Assembly (NCBI GenBank): GCA_007115705.1
Contig: QXEO01000237.1
Span: 2,976,108-3,040,107, forward strand
Length of the DNA stretch: 64,000 nucleotides
Origin: Dactylis glomerata
Taxonomy: Eukaryota > Streptophyta > Magnoliopsida > Poales > Poaceae
Reading direction: 5' to 3'
Position numbers and translations under genes: made by a program. The notes beneath the pieces are model-generated. The model was not told the DNA's origin. It searched no databases and saw only the letters and a program-made list of their open reading frames with translations. Below are positions 1-11,943 of this stretch, in pieces (positions within the stretch are counted from its first letter, which is position 1; each line of letters begins with the position of its first letter).

Positions 1-510
1 TCTTCAATGCTTTGCCAATGAATATCGTCGGGTGCGCGCTCAGCGCTCCCGATGGGAGTAGCCCCCGAGGCTATAGTCGAAAAAGTATTTTTTCGAGTAT
101 AGGCTCATAATGTAGCTCGTCGTATTTCAACTTGAAACACTTTAACTTCGAAGTTCTTCAACTCGAGATACTTTCAAGAACACCTTGTCGTCGAGTATTA
201 GTCCATCATTTTAATGAAGAGTTGTATTCGACTAACTTTGAAAGTAACAGCCCCCAAGGCTATAACCTAAAAAATTCTTCATAGATAATCCTTTCCATAA
301 ATTCAGCATTTGTCGGCGCCATCCTTGTACCTTTACTTTATCGTGTCAATGATGACGTAGCTCTTCATCAGTGCGAACCGTTTTATGGGTAACACTGTAA
401 CTGCCGTTATTTTATGACCGTTTAACGGGCTGCACGATTTTTGACCGTTGGTGGGCTGCCGTTTCCGATCTTTGCGCCACGTCGCAACCCACGATCCTTC
501 TCTCATAGGA
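1..510. other. Non-coding tail of the Gypsy element upstream of its antisense gene
   Basis: No convincing ORF is present. The stretch holds short degenerate motifs (for example a repeated cccccgaggctata at 64-77, with a variant near 252) shared with the rest of the element, and leads into a TATA box at 511. It probably contains the upstream regulatory sequence of the plus-strand antisense gene. Confidence 0.45.
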
Positions 511-518
511 TATATAAA
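511..518 (+). promoter_or_regulatory. TATA box for the antisense gene
   Basis: TATATAAA lies about 114 bp upstream of the ATG at 632, which would give a 5' UTR of about 85 nt. It is on the strand opposite to gag, so the antisense gene appears to carry its own promoter instead of using the LTR. Confidence 0.6.
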
Positions 519-631
519 TGGCATAGTGGGGAATCGTACTGTTTACCAGCTCGTTACCTCCGCCGCCTCCATTACCGATCTCCTCTGCCTCTTCCTCTCT
601 TGCGGAGCCCCCAAGCGCACTTTTGTGCTGA

Positions 632-3323
632 ATGCGCGTGAAGCATCTGGCCACCAAGAGCGATATGGCCAAATCCTCTGCCACCAACTTGGTTCGCTCC
701 ACCATCACCAAGAAGGAGGTGGAGAAGGCCACGGCAGACGGCCTCATCGCCGTCCAGGACTCCATCAAGTTCCCCAGTACTGAACGGATCCCGAAGCCCC
801 CGAGCGGTTATCGGGTAATATTCCTTGCTTTCCTTCTTCGCGTCTTCTCCCTTCCTGCCCATGAGTTTCTCCGTGGGCTTCTATTTGTTTACGGTGTGCA
901 GCTTCATCAGCTCACACCAAATTCCCTTCTGCATATTGCTTGCTTCGTGACTCTTTGCGAGTCATTTTTGGGCATTGAGCCTCACTTTGCTCTCTGGAGA
1001 TCGATCTTTCGACTCCGCCCCAATGTTTCTCTGGCAAGGAAACCCGAACTGGGCGGAGCCGTCGTTTCTGTGCGCCCTGAGGCGCAATATCTTGAATTTT
1101 CTATGGCCGCGTCTGTCCAAGGGTGGAGGACAAAGTGGTTCTATATCAAGGACCGCAGATCCTCTCCCGAAGATGAGTTCGGCCTTCCTCCGTTTGACGC
1201 GTCCCAAGAGGTGAAGAAATTGAAGTCATGGGACTCACTTCCCTCAGATGCGGAAGTTGCACAAATCCTTCCTCTTCTATCCCGCATTAAAAATCTGAAA
1301 ACAGGCTTAGGAGGTGCTTTGTCGGGTACCCAACTCATGGCATTTTTCATACAACGTCGAGTTCAACCCCTACAGCACCGCCTCACCAAGCTGTGGACTT
1401 ATTCTGGCTTGGAAGACCCTACTCGCATATCTGAAGATCTGATGTCGAAAGAAGATGTCGACAAGCGAGTCAGGAATCTCACCAAGCTCACCAAGGAGCA
1501 CTCAGTTGCTGACCTGAAGGCAGATTTCTTCGACTCCGTGCACCCTATTCCTGAGGTATACATCGCTGCATCCACTTTTATCAAACTTCTCTTAATTTCG
1601 ACTTGCATTACTCTTTGCCTCTGCACTCTGCTGATTTATTAATATTCAGGGTCACCAATTCATTGTTTCTCGTCCCCCTCTTCCGGAGGAAGGGCCCCTT
1701 CCTTCTGATCTGGCATCTCCTGCATCTGAAGCCCCCGAGGCTGACGAAAGTCAGGACGGAGATGATGTCGAAGAATCAGAAGATGAGACTAGCTCATTGA
1801 CATCTCCTCCTCCTACTCTTGCTGAAGATGTTGGTGTCGACAAAAAACGGAAACGTGTCGATGAAATTGCTTTATCGAGTTCTGCAGCGGCTGGAAAAAC
1901 CCCCGCTCTTGCAGAAGATATGGAGTACTTTGACATGCTTGCATCGTAAGTATTGTAGTCGAACTTTTCAATTGCTTTGTTCTTGCCTAGTGCTTATAAC
2001 TTATACTTTTCATGCAGTGACGATGAAGAACCACCAACATGTGCGACGGCTATTCCACCACCTTCTCCTGTGGCGACTGAGGAGCCTGTCGAACCATATG
2101 TTGCTCCGAGGACTACCAGGGCCTCTATAAAGAAGGTTTCTCAAACTCAAGCCCGAAACCTCAAACGCGCGAAGAAGACCAAAGAAGCCGAGGTTTCTCT
2201 GGAGGCCCATGCTCCTACAGTTTCTTCTGATGATGTAAGCGATACTTTTTTCTTCTTTCCTTTCATGCACTTCTTCTCTTATACTCTTCTTTTATCAGGC
2301 TTTAGTCAAGAGATTTATCGCCCTGGGCACGGAGTGTGCGGGGTACCTAAAGGTTGCAAAATCTTCCGAAGGTGCGATTTTGATATTCAATCATTACTTT
2401 TCTTCTGCCCTTTTGTCTTTTGCTGTTTATCTGACTTTCTTTCGCCTGTTTTCACAGCTGCTTTAGCGACAGCCAATGCTCGCATTGCGTCGCTGGAAGC
2501 GGAGCTCAAAGCTTCGCAAAAAGCTTATGATGCTGCGACCTCTGCTAAGGCAATTGCTGAGAAGTCGCAAAAATCTGCGCTTGCCAAGGCGAAAAATGCT
2601 GAGAGGGCGTTAGCAGATGCCAACAAAGAGCATGCTCAACGAGAGCAGGCCGTGGCAGAGCGTCTTCACACCATGTCTACTGCTGCCGAAAGTAAGTTTC
2701 TTTCGACTTGTCTTCTGTTTTCGTCCCCTGTTGCACTGGTGTACTTGTTGACACTTGCCTCTTCTTTTCTTTTCTATTGCATAGAATTTTCAGGGGTATC
2801 TCCGTCGTCCCTGCAAACGGACGATGACCCTCTTATGGATGCGGTTAACCTACTCGAAGAGAACTGGATATCTATCCAGGAAACTTTTGAGTTGGTTGGC
2901 CGCGTTCTGTCACGGCTATTTGCCGGGTTGTGGCCGAAGAAAAAGATGGCGATCCCGAAGGGCAATCTGACTGAACTCGCCAAGACTTTTGACAGCGATG
3001 AAGACCCTACTCTCCATCTGAAGGGGCTGTCCATTAAGCGCGGCGCCGAAGGTGCCATTGCCCTTTCTCTTGCGCATGGTACAGACTTTGACTGGGAGAA
3101 AGTTAACTCCCCTCATGGCTATACCCGCGACGAGATGAAGGTGTTTTTCGAGAAGGCGAAGAAGTTGGCGCCTGCATTGCTGAACACAATTTCTCCTTCG
3201 GCAGCCTCTGCTGTGCCTGCTGCACCATCTCCAGCGCCGAAAGCTCCGGTGCCACCATCGACTTCTAGCGAGGAACTGGCCGCGCCCCCTTCTTCCACGG
3301 AGCACAATGCTGAGGTGGCGTAG
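632..3323 (+). CDS. Spliced antisense gene with a plant gypsy-type 'Transposase_28'-like domain
   Basis: Exon 1 is 632-1555 and reads without a break into donor GAG|GTATAC. Its residues about 50-130 carry a conserved helical block (FLRGLL..YGVQLHQL, then FLGIEPHF.LW) of the type annotated in plants as putative gypsy-type transposon domain (Transposase_28). Exon 2 is 1650-1945 (acceptor ATTCAG, donor GTAAGT), acidic and then with a basic KKRKR patch. Exon 3 is 2018-2234. Later exons follow near 2299-2371, 2458-2690 (an Ala/Lys/Glu-rich coiled coil) and 2790-3323, which ends in a Pro/Ala/Ser-rich tail and a TAG stop. Phases match where I checked them (exons 1 to 3). Function is unknown. The KKRKR patch could be a nuclear signal (inference). 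Gene 23 of Grande is a positional parallel. Confidence 0.65.
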
Positions 3324-3495
3324 ATTTAGCTTCTTTGTAGTACTTAGTTTCCTCCTTTTGAATGTAAAGACTCCCATTAAGTGCAACCCGAGAACTTAGC
3401 CAGAGGGTTATGCTCTTATGTAAATATATCTTCTTTGCATGGAGTATTATGCTATCTTTCTGAAATTGTTTCTCCTTTCTTTCTTTTTGTAGTCA
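3324..3495 (+). other. Spacer or 3' UTR between the two antisense ORFs
   Basis: AT-rich stretch after the first stop. It ends in a pyrimidine tract and TAG just before the ATG at 3496 (ttctttctttttgtag), which looks like a splice acceptor. The second ORF may therefore be a downstream exon or an alternative product of the same transcript. Confidence 0.4.
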
Positions 3496-4392
3496 ATGCG
3501 TGACAGTGATCCTTCTTCTCATGCTCCTGCTCCTTCCTCTGCTCGCGGACTCAATCCTCAGATTTCGTCGACTCCTAGTCGATGTAGTCACTGTGAAGAA
3601 TATTCTTCCAGGATTTCTGATCTTGAGACTCGCCTATCCTTGGCCAAACGCCAAGCACAGATGGCTATTAAAAAGGCTTGACGGCGAGCTCTTACAACTA
3701 TGCATCTTCACTTGAAAATCTCTTCACTTGAAGAAAAGGTCTCCAGCTTGACGGCGAAGGTTGTTCACAACGAAGAGTGCGAATCTTTCATTCTTGGAAT
3801 TGTCGAGTCTGCTGGCGAGCTATTGCGATGTGAGTTTTCTTTCGACTTCTTCTTTTGGCTGTTTGTGCACGTCTTTTGTGATATATTTGTCATTGTAGGT
3901 ACTTGCTTGGATTTTGCTGCTGAAGAACGTCGAGTTGCTGAGCGAAATGCTGCTTTGGAGAAGATGTCGACTGGCTATGAGACTCTGTGGTCTGATCCTC
4001 GACGCCGTAGCGCCATTGTATTGCTTCAAGATCGTGCCCAGCACATTGGCGAGTCAGTTGATGGTTGCCGGCGAGCTCTTACAACTATGCATTCCATTAT
4101 GCTTCCCCGTAATCCTTTGCCTGCAACTTTCCCCCTTCTTCTTGATGCTTTCCGATCCAGCCATCGTATTCATAGGTTAATAGAACTGAACTTAGTGGCT
4201 GGTGCCAATTTTGCTCTCGGGTGGATACGCAAGTGGCACCCCAGATTGAATTATAGCACGATGTCTTTAAGTTTAGCTCCTGGTGGAGCTAGCCTTCGGG
4301 TTCATATGGAGAACACGCTTCAACCTGCTCGAAGACTTGTAGCGAGGCTTCTAGAGGCGGATGCCGCGTTTTTCCGCGAGTATCATTATTTA

Positions 4393-4636
4393 TGTTAGTA
4401 GTCAGAAGATTGAGAGTGAAACTTGTGTTTATTGCTTATGGGCAAAGCCCTATTTATACAAGGATTTTGGGGTGCCTCCGAAGAGGTGCCTGTTACAAGA
4501 GACATGACTGTTTACAAGAGATGCAACTGCTGAGGGAGAGAGAAGAGGTGTCTATACACAAGAGACATGTCTGTACGGAAAGGGTGCTTTGGGCATACTA
4601 ATAACCGCCTAGAGCGGTTGCAATTTATTCCTAACA
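4393..4636 (-). repeat. 3' LTR of the Copia element
   Basis: 244 bp, TGTTAG...CTAACA. Because the element is on the minus strand this is the downstream LTR. It matches the copy at 11944-12187 in every stretch compared. Confidence 0.95.
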
Positions 4637-4646
4637 CTCCCCCTTG
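4637..4646 (-). other. Polypurine tract of the Copia element
   Basis: Read on the minus strand this is AAGGGGGAG directly before the TG of the 3' LTR, the expected place for plus-strand priming. Confidence 0.8.
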
Positions 4647-5088
4647 CACAAAGATTCTTCTTGTATGTCTTGTATTCCTTGTATAATCTTGAATGTAATG
4701 GCCTTGATCACAAGCGATAAATTTTCTTGAATAAACTCCCCCAAAAACCCTGTGGGAAAAATATGAGGAGACTAAAATTTGATATGTTGTCAAAAACTCC
4801 TTTAAAACCCAGTGGGAAAAGTAAGGAGAAAATAGTACAACATATAATGATTATTGTCTCTTTGATAACTTATATGAGAAAACCTTAAAAGGATAAAACT
4901 CATTGGTAAGTTTAGAGAACAATTAATATGTCTTGTATACATCCGTTAAAAACCCCGGTGGGGAAAATAGGAGGTATGACATATATTCTTGTGTTGATAT
5001 TACCTCATTAAAAACCTTGATGAGAACCATGTGAGTAAACTCATAAAAGGGAAAAAGAGTGTAATATAATGTTTGAATGGGTTAAAAT
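4647..5088 (-). other. Copia 3' untranslated region
   Basis: No ORF. It holds several degenerate direct repeats of the form aaaaccc.gtgggaaaa (near 4744, 4806 and 4949), an arrangement common in the untranslated tail of plant Copia elements. Confidence 0.6.
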
Positions 5089-8000
5089 TCAGAGAGATAC
5101 TCCCCCTGATCCTTGCAAATCACGAAGTCGTCGCATACCAATTCCACGAACATATTTTTCAAATGTTGAAGCTGGTAGAGACTTTGTGAATAGGTCAGCG
5201 AGATTATCGCATGATTTAACTTGCAAGATGTTTATATCCCCACTCTTTTGTAATTCATGAGGATAAAACAATTTAGGTGCAATATGTTTAGTGATATTGC
5301 TCTTTATGTAACCCGTTTGCATCTGAGCAACACAAGCAGCATTATCTTCGTAGATAATGGTTGGAGATTCAATAGAACCTTTACCACATGATTGTTGTAT
5401 GTGGTTTATCATTCTGCGAAGCCATACGCATTCGCGTGATGCCTCATATAATGCGATTATTTCAGAATGATTGGTGGATGTAGCCACTAGGGTCTGTTTA
5501 GAAGACTTCCATGAGATGGCTGTCCCACCATGTAGGAACACAAAACCGGTTTGCGACCTGGCATTATGGGGGTCTGATAAGTAGCCAGCATCGGTATACC
5601 CAATCATATCAATGTCCAGATTTCTCTGAAATTGAAAGAATAGGCCAAGATCCTTTGTGCCTTGGAGATATCGAAAGATATTCTTAACTCCCGTCCAATG
5701 GCGTTTAGTAGGAGCTGCGCTATGTCTAGCTAGTAAATTTACTGCAAATGCAATATCAGGCCTAGTGCAATTTGCAAGATACATAAGCGCTCCAATAGCA
5801 CTGAGATATGGAACTTCAGATCCCAGTATCTCTTCTCCATTATCCCTTGGTCTAAATTGATCTTTCTCTACGTCTAGAGATCGAACAACCATGGGAGTTT
5901 TGGATGGATAGGATTTGTCCATATTGAATTTCTCCAATATTTTCTGGATATAGGCGGTTTGATGAACCAAAATACCTGAGGGAAGGTACTCGAGTTGTAA
6001 TCCTAAGCAAAATTTGGTTTTACCCAAATCCTTCATCTCAAATTCCGTCTTTAGGTGATTGCGTGCTTCATCAATATCTCGTGTGTTGCCAATGATATTA
6101 AGATCATCAACATACACTGAAATAATGCAAAATCCAGTTTCAGACTTTTTGATGAAGACACATGGACAATCATCATTGTTGGAGTATCCCTTTTTCAATA
6201 GGAACTCACTAAGTCGGTTGTACCACATGTGTCCCGACTGTTTTAAGCCATATAAAGACTTATTTAGTTTTACACAATATACGTTGCATTTTGCGTTTGG
6301 ATTCGGAATTGGGACTCCATCAGGAACCTTCATATAGATATCCGAATCAAGTGAGCCGTAAAGGTAAGCGGTCACTACGTCCATCAACTGCATAGATAGA
6401 CAATTTTGTACTGCCATAGATATGAGGTATCAGAATGTAATACCACTCATTACTGGAGAATAAGTTTCATTGAAATCAATGCCTGGTCTCTGCGTGAAAC
6501 CTTGGGCTACAAGCCTTGCTTTATATCTCACCACCTCATTGTTTTCGTTCCTCTTACGAACGAAAACCCATTTAAATCCCACAGGGAAAACTTTGGGAGG
6601 TGTAGGTATTGCTTCAGTGAATACCTTTCTTTTATTGAGCGAGGCTAATTCTACTTGGATTGCATCCTTCCATTTAGGCCAGTCGGAGCGTTTCTCACAC
6701 TCTGCCATGGTCTTTGGATCATGATCATTTAGAAGGTTGTTTGCAATTGTAGTAGAGAAATTTATGTCGACAATTGTAGACTTACGGTTGTAAGATTCTC
6801 CAGAGTCTATATAGTTTGTGGAAATTTCATTTACCCTTGTTGACTCGTCGTGATTTCCCAATACGGTTGAGTCTGGGTTTTCCGATGTCCCAGTCATTGA
6901 GTGCACAACTGAGCTGGGTTGTGGAGGTTGTCCTTCCACTGGATTATCAACGCTAGGTTGATTTACATTTACTTTTTCAGAGGGTTTCTTCCTCTGTTTC
7001 CTTTGTTGCTTGCGAGGAGCTGAATCCTGTTTTAGATTTACTTGTTCAGAGGGTTTCTTCCCATGTTTGCTTTGTTGCTTGCGAGGAGCTGAATCTTGTT
7101 TTATGGCCGTACTTCTCCCCCTCTTATTTTGAATAGGGGGTTGAGTGGTTTTTGTTGGTACCTCCACTCTTTCAGGCGCATTTATTGCAGGATTGTAGGA
7201 TTTAGTGACACCTTTATAGTCAGTAAATGAATCTGGCAGATTATTTGCTATATGTTGCAAATTAATTATCTTCCGAACTTGAAGTTTAGTTTCTTGAGTA
7301 CGTGGGTCAGAGGAGGAAATGCCATGGGCATTCCAATCGATTTCCGGGCATTCTTTTTGGTACTTGATATCTCCCCCTAATGCCGGGATATGATCCTCAT
7401 TAAAGATGCAATCAGCGTGACGGGCTGTGAATAGATCCCCTGTGAGGGGTTCAAGGTACTTGATTATTGACGGTGATTTGTACCCCACATAGATCCCCAA
7501 TTTCCTGTGTGGGCCCATGGATGTACGCTGCGGTGGTGAGATTGGCACATATGTGGCGCATCCAAATTTACGCAGATGAGAAATATTAGGTAGATTTCCA
7601 CGTACTAGTTGCAGAGGAGAAGTGCTGTGATATGCAGTTGGTCGCAATTGAATTAAGTCAGCAGCATGTAAAACTGCATGACCCCAACATGAAGTTGGTA
7701 AGTTGCAATTCATTAGCAAAGGTCGTGCTATGAGCTTAATTCTCTTTATTAGAGATTCGGCCAAACCATTTTGAGTGTGGACATATGGGACCGAGTGCTG
7801 AACTTCAATTCCTAGTGCCATGCAATAATCATTGAAGGCTCGCGAAGAAAATTCAGCAGCATTGTCCATTCGAATTGATTTGATTCGATTCTCGGGATAA
7901 TGAGCTTGTAATTTAATAACTTGTCTCATTATTTTGGCAAATGCATGGTTTCGTGTGGATAATAGATACACATGAGACCATCGTGTAGATGCGTCTATGA

Positions 8001-8697
8001 GAACCATGAAATACCTAAAAGGTCCAGACAATGGTTGGATAGGACCACAAATATCACCTTGAATTTGTTCAAGGAATTGGAGTGGTTCCGCTTGGATTTT
8101 AAGACGAGAAGGTCTTAAAATGAGTTTCCCAGTAGCACATGCAGTGCACATGAAATCCGAAGATTGTGGGAATTTAGCTTCATTTAAGTCATGACCATTG
8201 GAATTGCAGATAATTTTTCTCATCATCCCAATACCAGGATGACCTAGGCGATCATGCCAAGTTTGAAATGCATTGACATTTTGAAAAATTACCTTGTACG
8301 CAACATGTGCTACGGGTTTTATGTATGTGTAGTACAATCCTGATGATAAAGAAGGAATTTTCTCAAATATTTGTTTGCCATATCCGTTGTCTTTCGTAAA
8401 GAGGAGATATTCCTCTTTGTTGTCCTCATGGGTTTCAATGTGAAATCCATTTTTGCGGATATCTCTGTAACCAATGAGGGTACGAGTTGAATCGGGATAC
8501 AATAAAGCATCCTCAATTATAATTTGCGTACCCATAGGGAGGGTAAATATGGCACGTCCTGTGCCAACAATTACCGCATCGCGTCCAGCGATTGTTAAAA
8601 TATTTCCATTTAACTTTTTGAGAGTTTGAAAATATTTTATTTCCCTAAGTATAGAGTTTGTGGTACCACTGTCCACAAGGCACATTTCCTCCTCCAT
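5089..8697 (-). pseudogene. pol: Copia pol (protease, integrase, RT, RNase H) with one nonsense codon
   Basis: Starts at ATG 8697. Protease has VDSGTT at residues 8-13. Integrase follows with an HHCC zinc finger (HDRLGH...CTACATGK), a catalytic Asp in MDNAAEF and the Glu in NGLAES. The RT half shows KARLVAQGF, LYGLKQS and the YVDD box, then RNase H with DAGY, SEIIALYEA and YEDNAA. An in-frame TGA at 6430-6432, in the early RT, divides the reading frame. Both halves are in the same frame, and the position normally holds an Arg codon CGA, so a CpG C-to-T change is the simplest cause. Otherwise the domains look complete. Without read-through, RT and RNase H would not be made. Confidence 0.9.
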
Positions 8698-8952
8698 TTG
8701 GATTGACTCCCGTAGAAATCTATATATTAAAATGTAGAATTTTCAGTGATGAAAAGACTTGTATTTGATATATAGAATACATATGATTTTTAATAATATC
8801 AAAGTGCTGATACAATACATATTGTGCTTTACAATATAGGGTGATGACACCAACAACACTAATAATATGTTTGATACAATACATATTGTTATTATTTTAT
8901 TACAACAATCTGATGGATGTAAATAAATATATTATCTAAAGGAGTTGATTGA
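8698..8952 (-). other. AT-rich spacer between Copia gag and pol
   Basis: 255 bp (an exact multiple of three) of AT-rich sequence with stops in frame. It contains two near-copies of tacaatacatattg (8810s and 8873-8887). Gag and pol are therefore in the same frame but separated. It could be a spacer allowing separate translation or an intron. An AG at the end of atatatag near the pol start is the only acceptor-like site I see. Confidence 0.5.
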
Positions 8953-10014
8953 CTAGTCAAAGTCCCCGAATACGTCGTTTGAGGCGTATTCTATCATCAT
9001 GTTCTCCTTGTCCATGGAGTCCTGTGGTAGATGGAATTCTTTGGTGTTGCTTGGTGTTCCTTGAACATCTTGCGAACATCCCGCTTCCATGTTATTATCA
9101 GGTTGAAGATTGAAGTGAGATTCATATCTGGCTCCTTGGGCATGTTCGTTACGTCCCATGGATTGCAGGTAGAGGTTTACCAGATGTCTTGGGGTGCGGC
9201 ATTTCTTGGTGACATGCTTGTAGCATCCACATTTCTGGCAAAGAATTGTCTTATCGAACTTGTTCTTTGCTTTGCCCTTCCCCTTATCTGAATTGTGTGG
9301 CTTGTTCTTCTTGTTGCGGTTGCGGTTGAATTTACCCTTGAAGTTCTTGGTTTGGCCTTTAAATGAGCCATTGAACTTATTGTTTTTCTGAAAATTTGCA
9401 TGTACTTCGGGGAGAGGGGCAGCCCCAACCGGGCGTTGATGACTATTCTTTAAAAGAAGTTCATCATGTTTCTCAGCCTGGAGGAGTACATGTATAAGTT
9501 CAGAATAAACTTGGTAATTCCTGGCACGATATTGTTGCTGTAGGATCCTGTCAGCGGGGAGCATAGTTGATAGAGTCTTTTCTATTTTCTCCAGTTCTAA
9601 AGGTTCCTTCTCACAAAACCGCAATTTAGAACAAATCTTATGGACTTCATGGTTATAAGCTCCAACGGATTTGAAATCCTGGAGTCTTAAATGGGTCCAT
9701 TCATGACTAGCTTCAGGCAGTATGACGGCCTTTTGCTGTTCATATCTTGTTTTAAGTGATTGCCACATATTGCTTGGAGATTCCTCCATCAAATATTCAG
9801 ATTTCAAATCTGGGTGAATATGTTGCCTTATAAGGGCTAAGGCAGTATATTTTTGTTGCTCAGTTACTTGTGCATCACCCTCCTGAGGAGGATTCTCAGG
9901 TGGTATGAGTGCACCTGCAATGCCACGGGATGAAAGACTAATCTTAACATCCATTGCCCATGTAGGGTAGTTATGTCCGTCGAGCGCAAGCTCTTCAAAA
10001 ACTTTAGCGGCCAT
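8953..10014 (-). CDS. gag: Copia gag (nucleocapsid polyprotein)
   Basis: 353 codons from ATG 10014 to a TAG at 8953. The N-terminus (LDGHNYPTWAMDVK) is the typical Copia gag start, followed by the UBN2-like gag helical domain (MWQSLKTRYEQQK; LRLQDFKSVGAYNHEV). A Lys/Asn-rich basic stretch (about 215-255) precedes one CCHC zinc knuckle CQKCGCYKHVTKKC that binds RNA. The frame is uninterrupted. It forms the virus-like particle that packages element RNA in the cytoplasm. A candidate splice acceptor ends 7 nt before the ATG, so translation may follow removal of a leader intron. Confidence 0.92.
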   Translation of the reverse strand: MAAKVFEELALDGHNYPTWAMDVKISLSSRGIAGALIPPENPPQEGDAQVTEQQKYTALALIRQHIHPDLKSEYLMEESPSNMWQSLKTRYEQQKAVILPEASHEWTHLRLQDFKSVGAYNHEVHKICSKLRFCEKEPLELEKIEKTLSTMLPADRILQQQYRARNYQVYSELIHVLLQAEKHDELLLKNSHQRPVGAAPLPEVHANFQKNNKFNGSFKGQTKNFKGKFNRNRNKKNKPHNSDKGKGKAKNKFDKTILCQKCGCYKHVTKKCRTPRHLVNLYLQSMGRNEHAQGARYESHFNLQPDNNMEAGCSQDVQGTPSNTKEFHLPQDSMDKENMMIEYASNDVFGDFD

Positions 10015-10020
10015 GTTGTC

Positions 10021-11796
10021 CTACATGAACGAGAACCAGAGATTTGATTAATTTACATGTATGTAAATTAAAGTCATCTTGGTTATGTTGTAATAAAAAT
10101 TGCAAAATCTTGTAAACTCAAGTGAACACTTGGGTTTTAGTGTAGGCCTCAAATCATCTATCATAACACATTGTAGATAATCACCATATTTATGGGGTAC
10201 ATCTCTCAGTACTAAGAAGCATAATCTGACCTAAGTCAGTAGATGCTTTTTTTTCTTAGCACCTTATGTTATGATTTGATTTAAATATATGGGAGAGCAC
10301 ATTGAAGGTAGTCATTGTGTCAATTTTGACAAAATGTAGACCTCACAATATTGTGGATAATCTACACATTATGCAGTAGATGCCACATTACCTTGTGATC
10401 CCATATATAAATTTGAAGTAGTTCATTTTTTTAATGATTTTGCGTATCAATTCACTTCGAATTAAGTCAATTTTGTGTCTTTCGAGACATTTTTGGATTT
10501 AATTGACGATAAATTGATATTTAATTTTGTATATCAATTCTTGCTCGTATTGAACCAAAAATAGTTCAATTAAGATGAATCGATTGACTTATTTGCAAGA
10601 AATTAAAATCTCAATTGCAAAATAATGGACGTAATTAATCTCGACATGTCGAAAACATGGAAATAATTTATGTTATGGTTCTATTCTGGAGTACTTTGTA
10701 CTCTACAGAACATGATAGCATTGTGAAGCAAATACTGCACACATAAATGGTTTAGAGCAGGAACAAATCTAATGCCAAAACTGCTCTTAGGAGAGTGATT
10801 TGCAAGAGCGCTAGTGGCTCAACCGCTTGCACATGGGCCACTAATAGCCCATCTGAAGCGTGATCGGATGAGGAGACCAAAAGCTACAGGGACCATTCCC
10901 TAGCCAAATCGATCCCCAATTCCTGAGACCGCGACCATTCAGATAAGGAGGTAACCAGGCGGTGACCTCCACGCAGTCTCATCCTGTGCCATCACCACGA
11001 CGCTCACCGGCGGCGACTGGTCCGTCCGCCGGTCGCATAGCTAGCCGGCCGCCGCGCTAGAGCGCCGTCCATCGCGTAGTCGTGTTGCTACCCGATGCCA
11101 AAGGTCGCCAGGCGTGCTAGGCGTTGGTCTAGCTGGGGCTGACCTCCGTTGGAGATGACGGCAGTTGCGCTCGCTCGGCTTGGCCAGGCCGGTGAGCGCG
11201 AACGCGGACGTCGGGGGCGTTGGACCGGCTTCCGCGATTGGTGCCTGGCCACCGCCGGGCTGAGAGCCATCCAGCACACTGGACCCCGCCTCCGCATGGA
11301 GAGCCGGCCGTCGGGAACAGCCGCCATGTCGCGGTAGGGCCATGGTTTCCAGGCTGTGCACGTCGAGCCGGGAGACTGCGGGTGCCGGCGCACCGCAAGG
11401 ATGCAAGCCGTGCGGCGCCACGGGCATGGCCACCGCCGGAAAAGCGAGGTGCAGCGAGCGCCGGGTCGACTACGGCGTCCTCGGCTTGCGAGGCATTTGT
11501 CCGCGTAGAGCGGGGGTGACGGAACCTGCAAGGAGCCTGGCCGGCAACACGCACTTGTGGCTGGTGTCGCGCGTGCGGCAGACCACGGGTGAAGCCGGTC
11601 GGGCGCCGTCGACGAGGGCCACGAGGCGGCCGCCATGGAAATGGAGTCGTGCTGGAGTGCGTTGCCACACGGCCCGACCACTGCAGGGTCGAGGCCGCCC
11701 CGGCCGTCCTCCAAGGTGCCGCCGGGATGTAGGTTGCCGGTGACGTTCAAAGTGGTAAGAACGTCTTGTATTGAAGAAGGCCAAATTGTTGCTTAC
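10021..11796 (-). other. Candidate leader intron of the Copia element
   Basis: On the minus strand AAAG|GTAAGC (11800-11791) is a near-consensus 5' splice site and TTCTCGTTCATGTAG|G ends at 10021, just before the gag ATG. The 1776-bp interval has a GC-rich 5' part (about 10850-11750) with many overlapping open frames but no recognisable protein, and an AT-rich 3' part. Removal would bring the LTR-derived leader next to gag. This is prediction from splice signals only. Confidence 0.5.
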
Positions 11797-11943
11797 CTTT
11801 CTAGGTCGAGGCCTTTGTTTTTACAATGTTCTTATAAATTAGCAGTAGGGCGTTTGCCTCTGTTCTTACAACGATGGAGACAGACGCCCCTGCTTTTCCT
11901 TTTTGTTCTCGAAATCACTCGGATGTAGAGCGTGCTGATAACG

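Noticed and set aside
11041..11784. Several long overlapping GC-rich ORFs on both strands
   Set aside because: They lie in the Copia leader, overlap in up to four frames, are Arg/Pro/Ala-rich and have no domain. Open frames are expected from high GC content.
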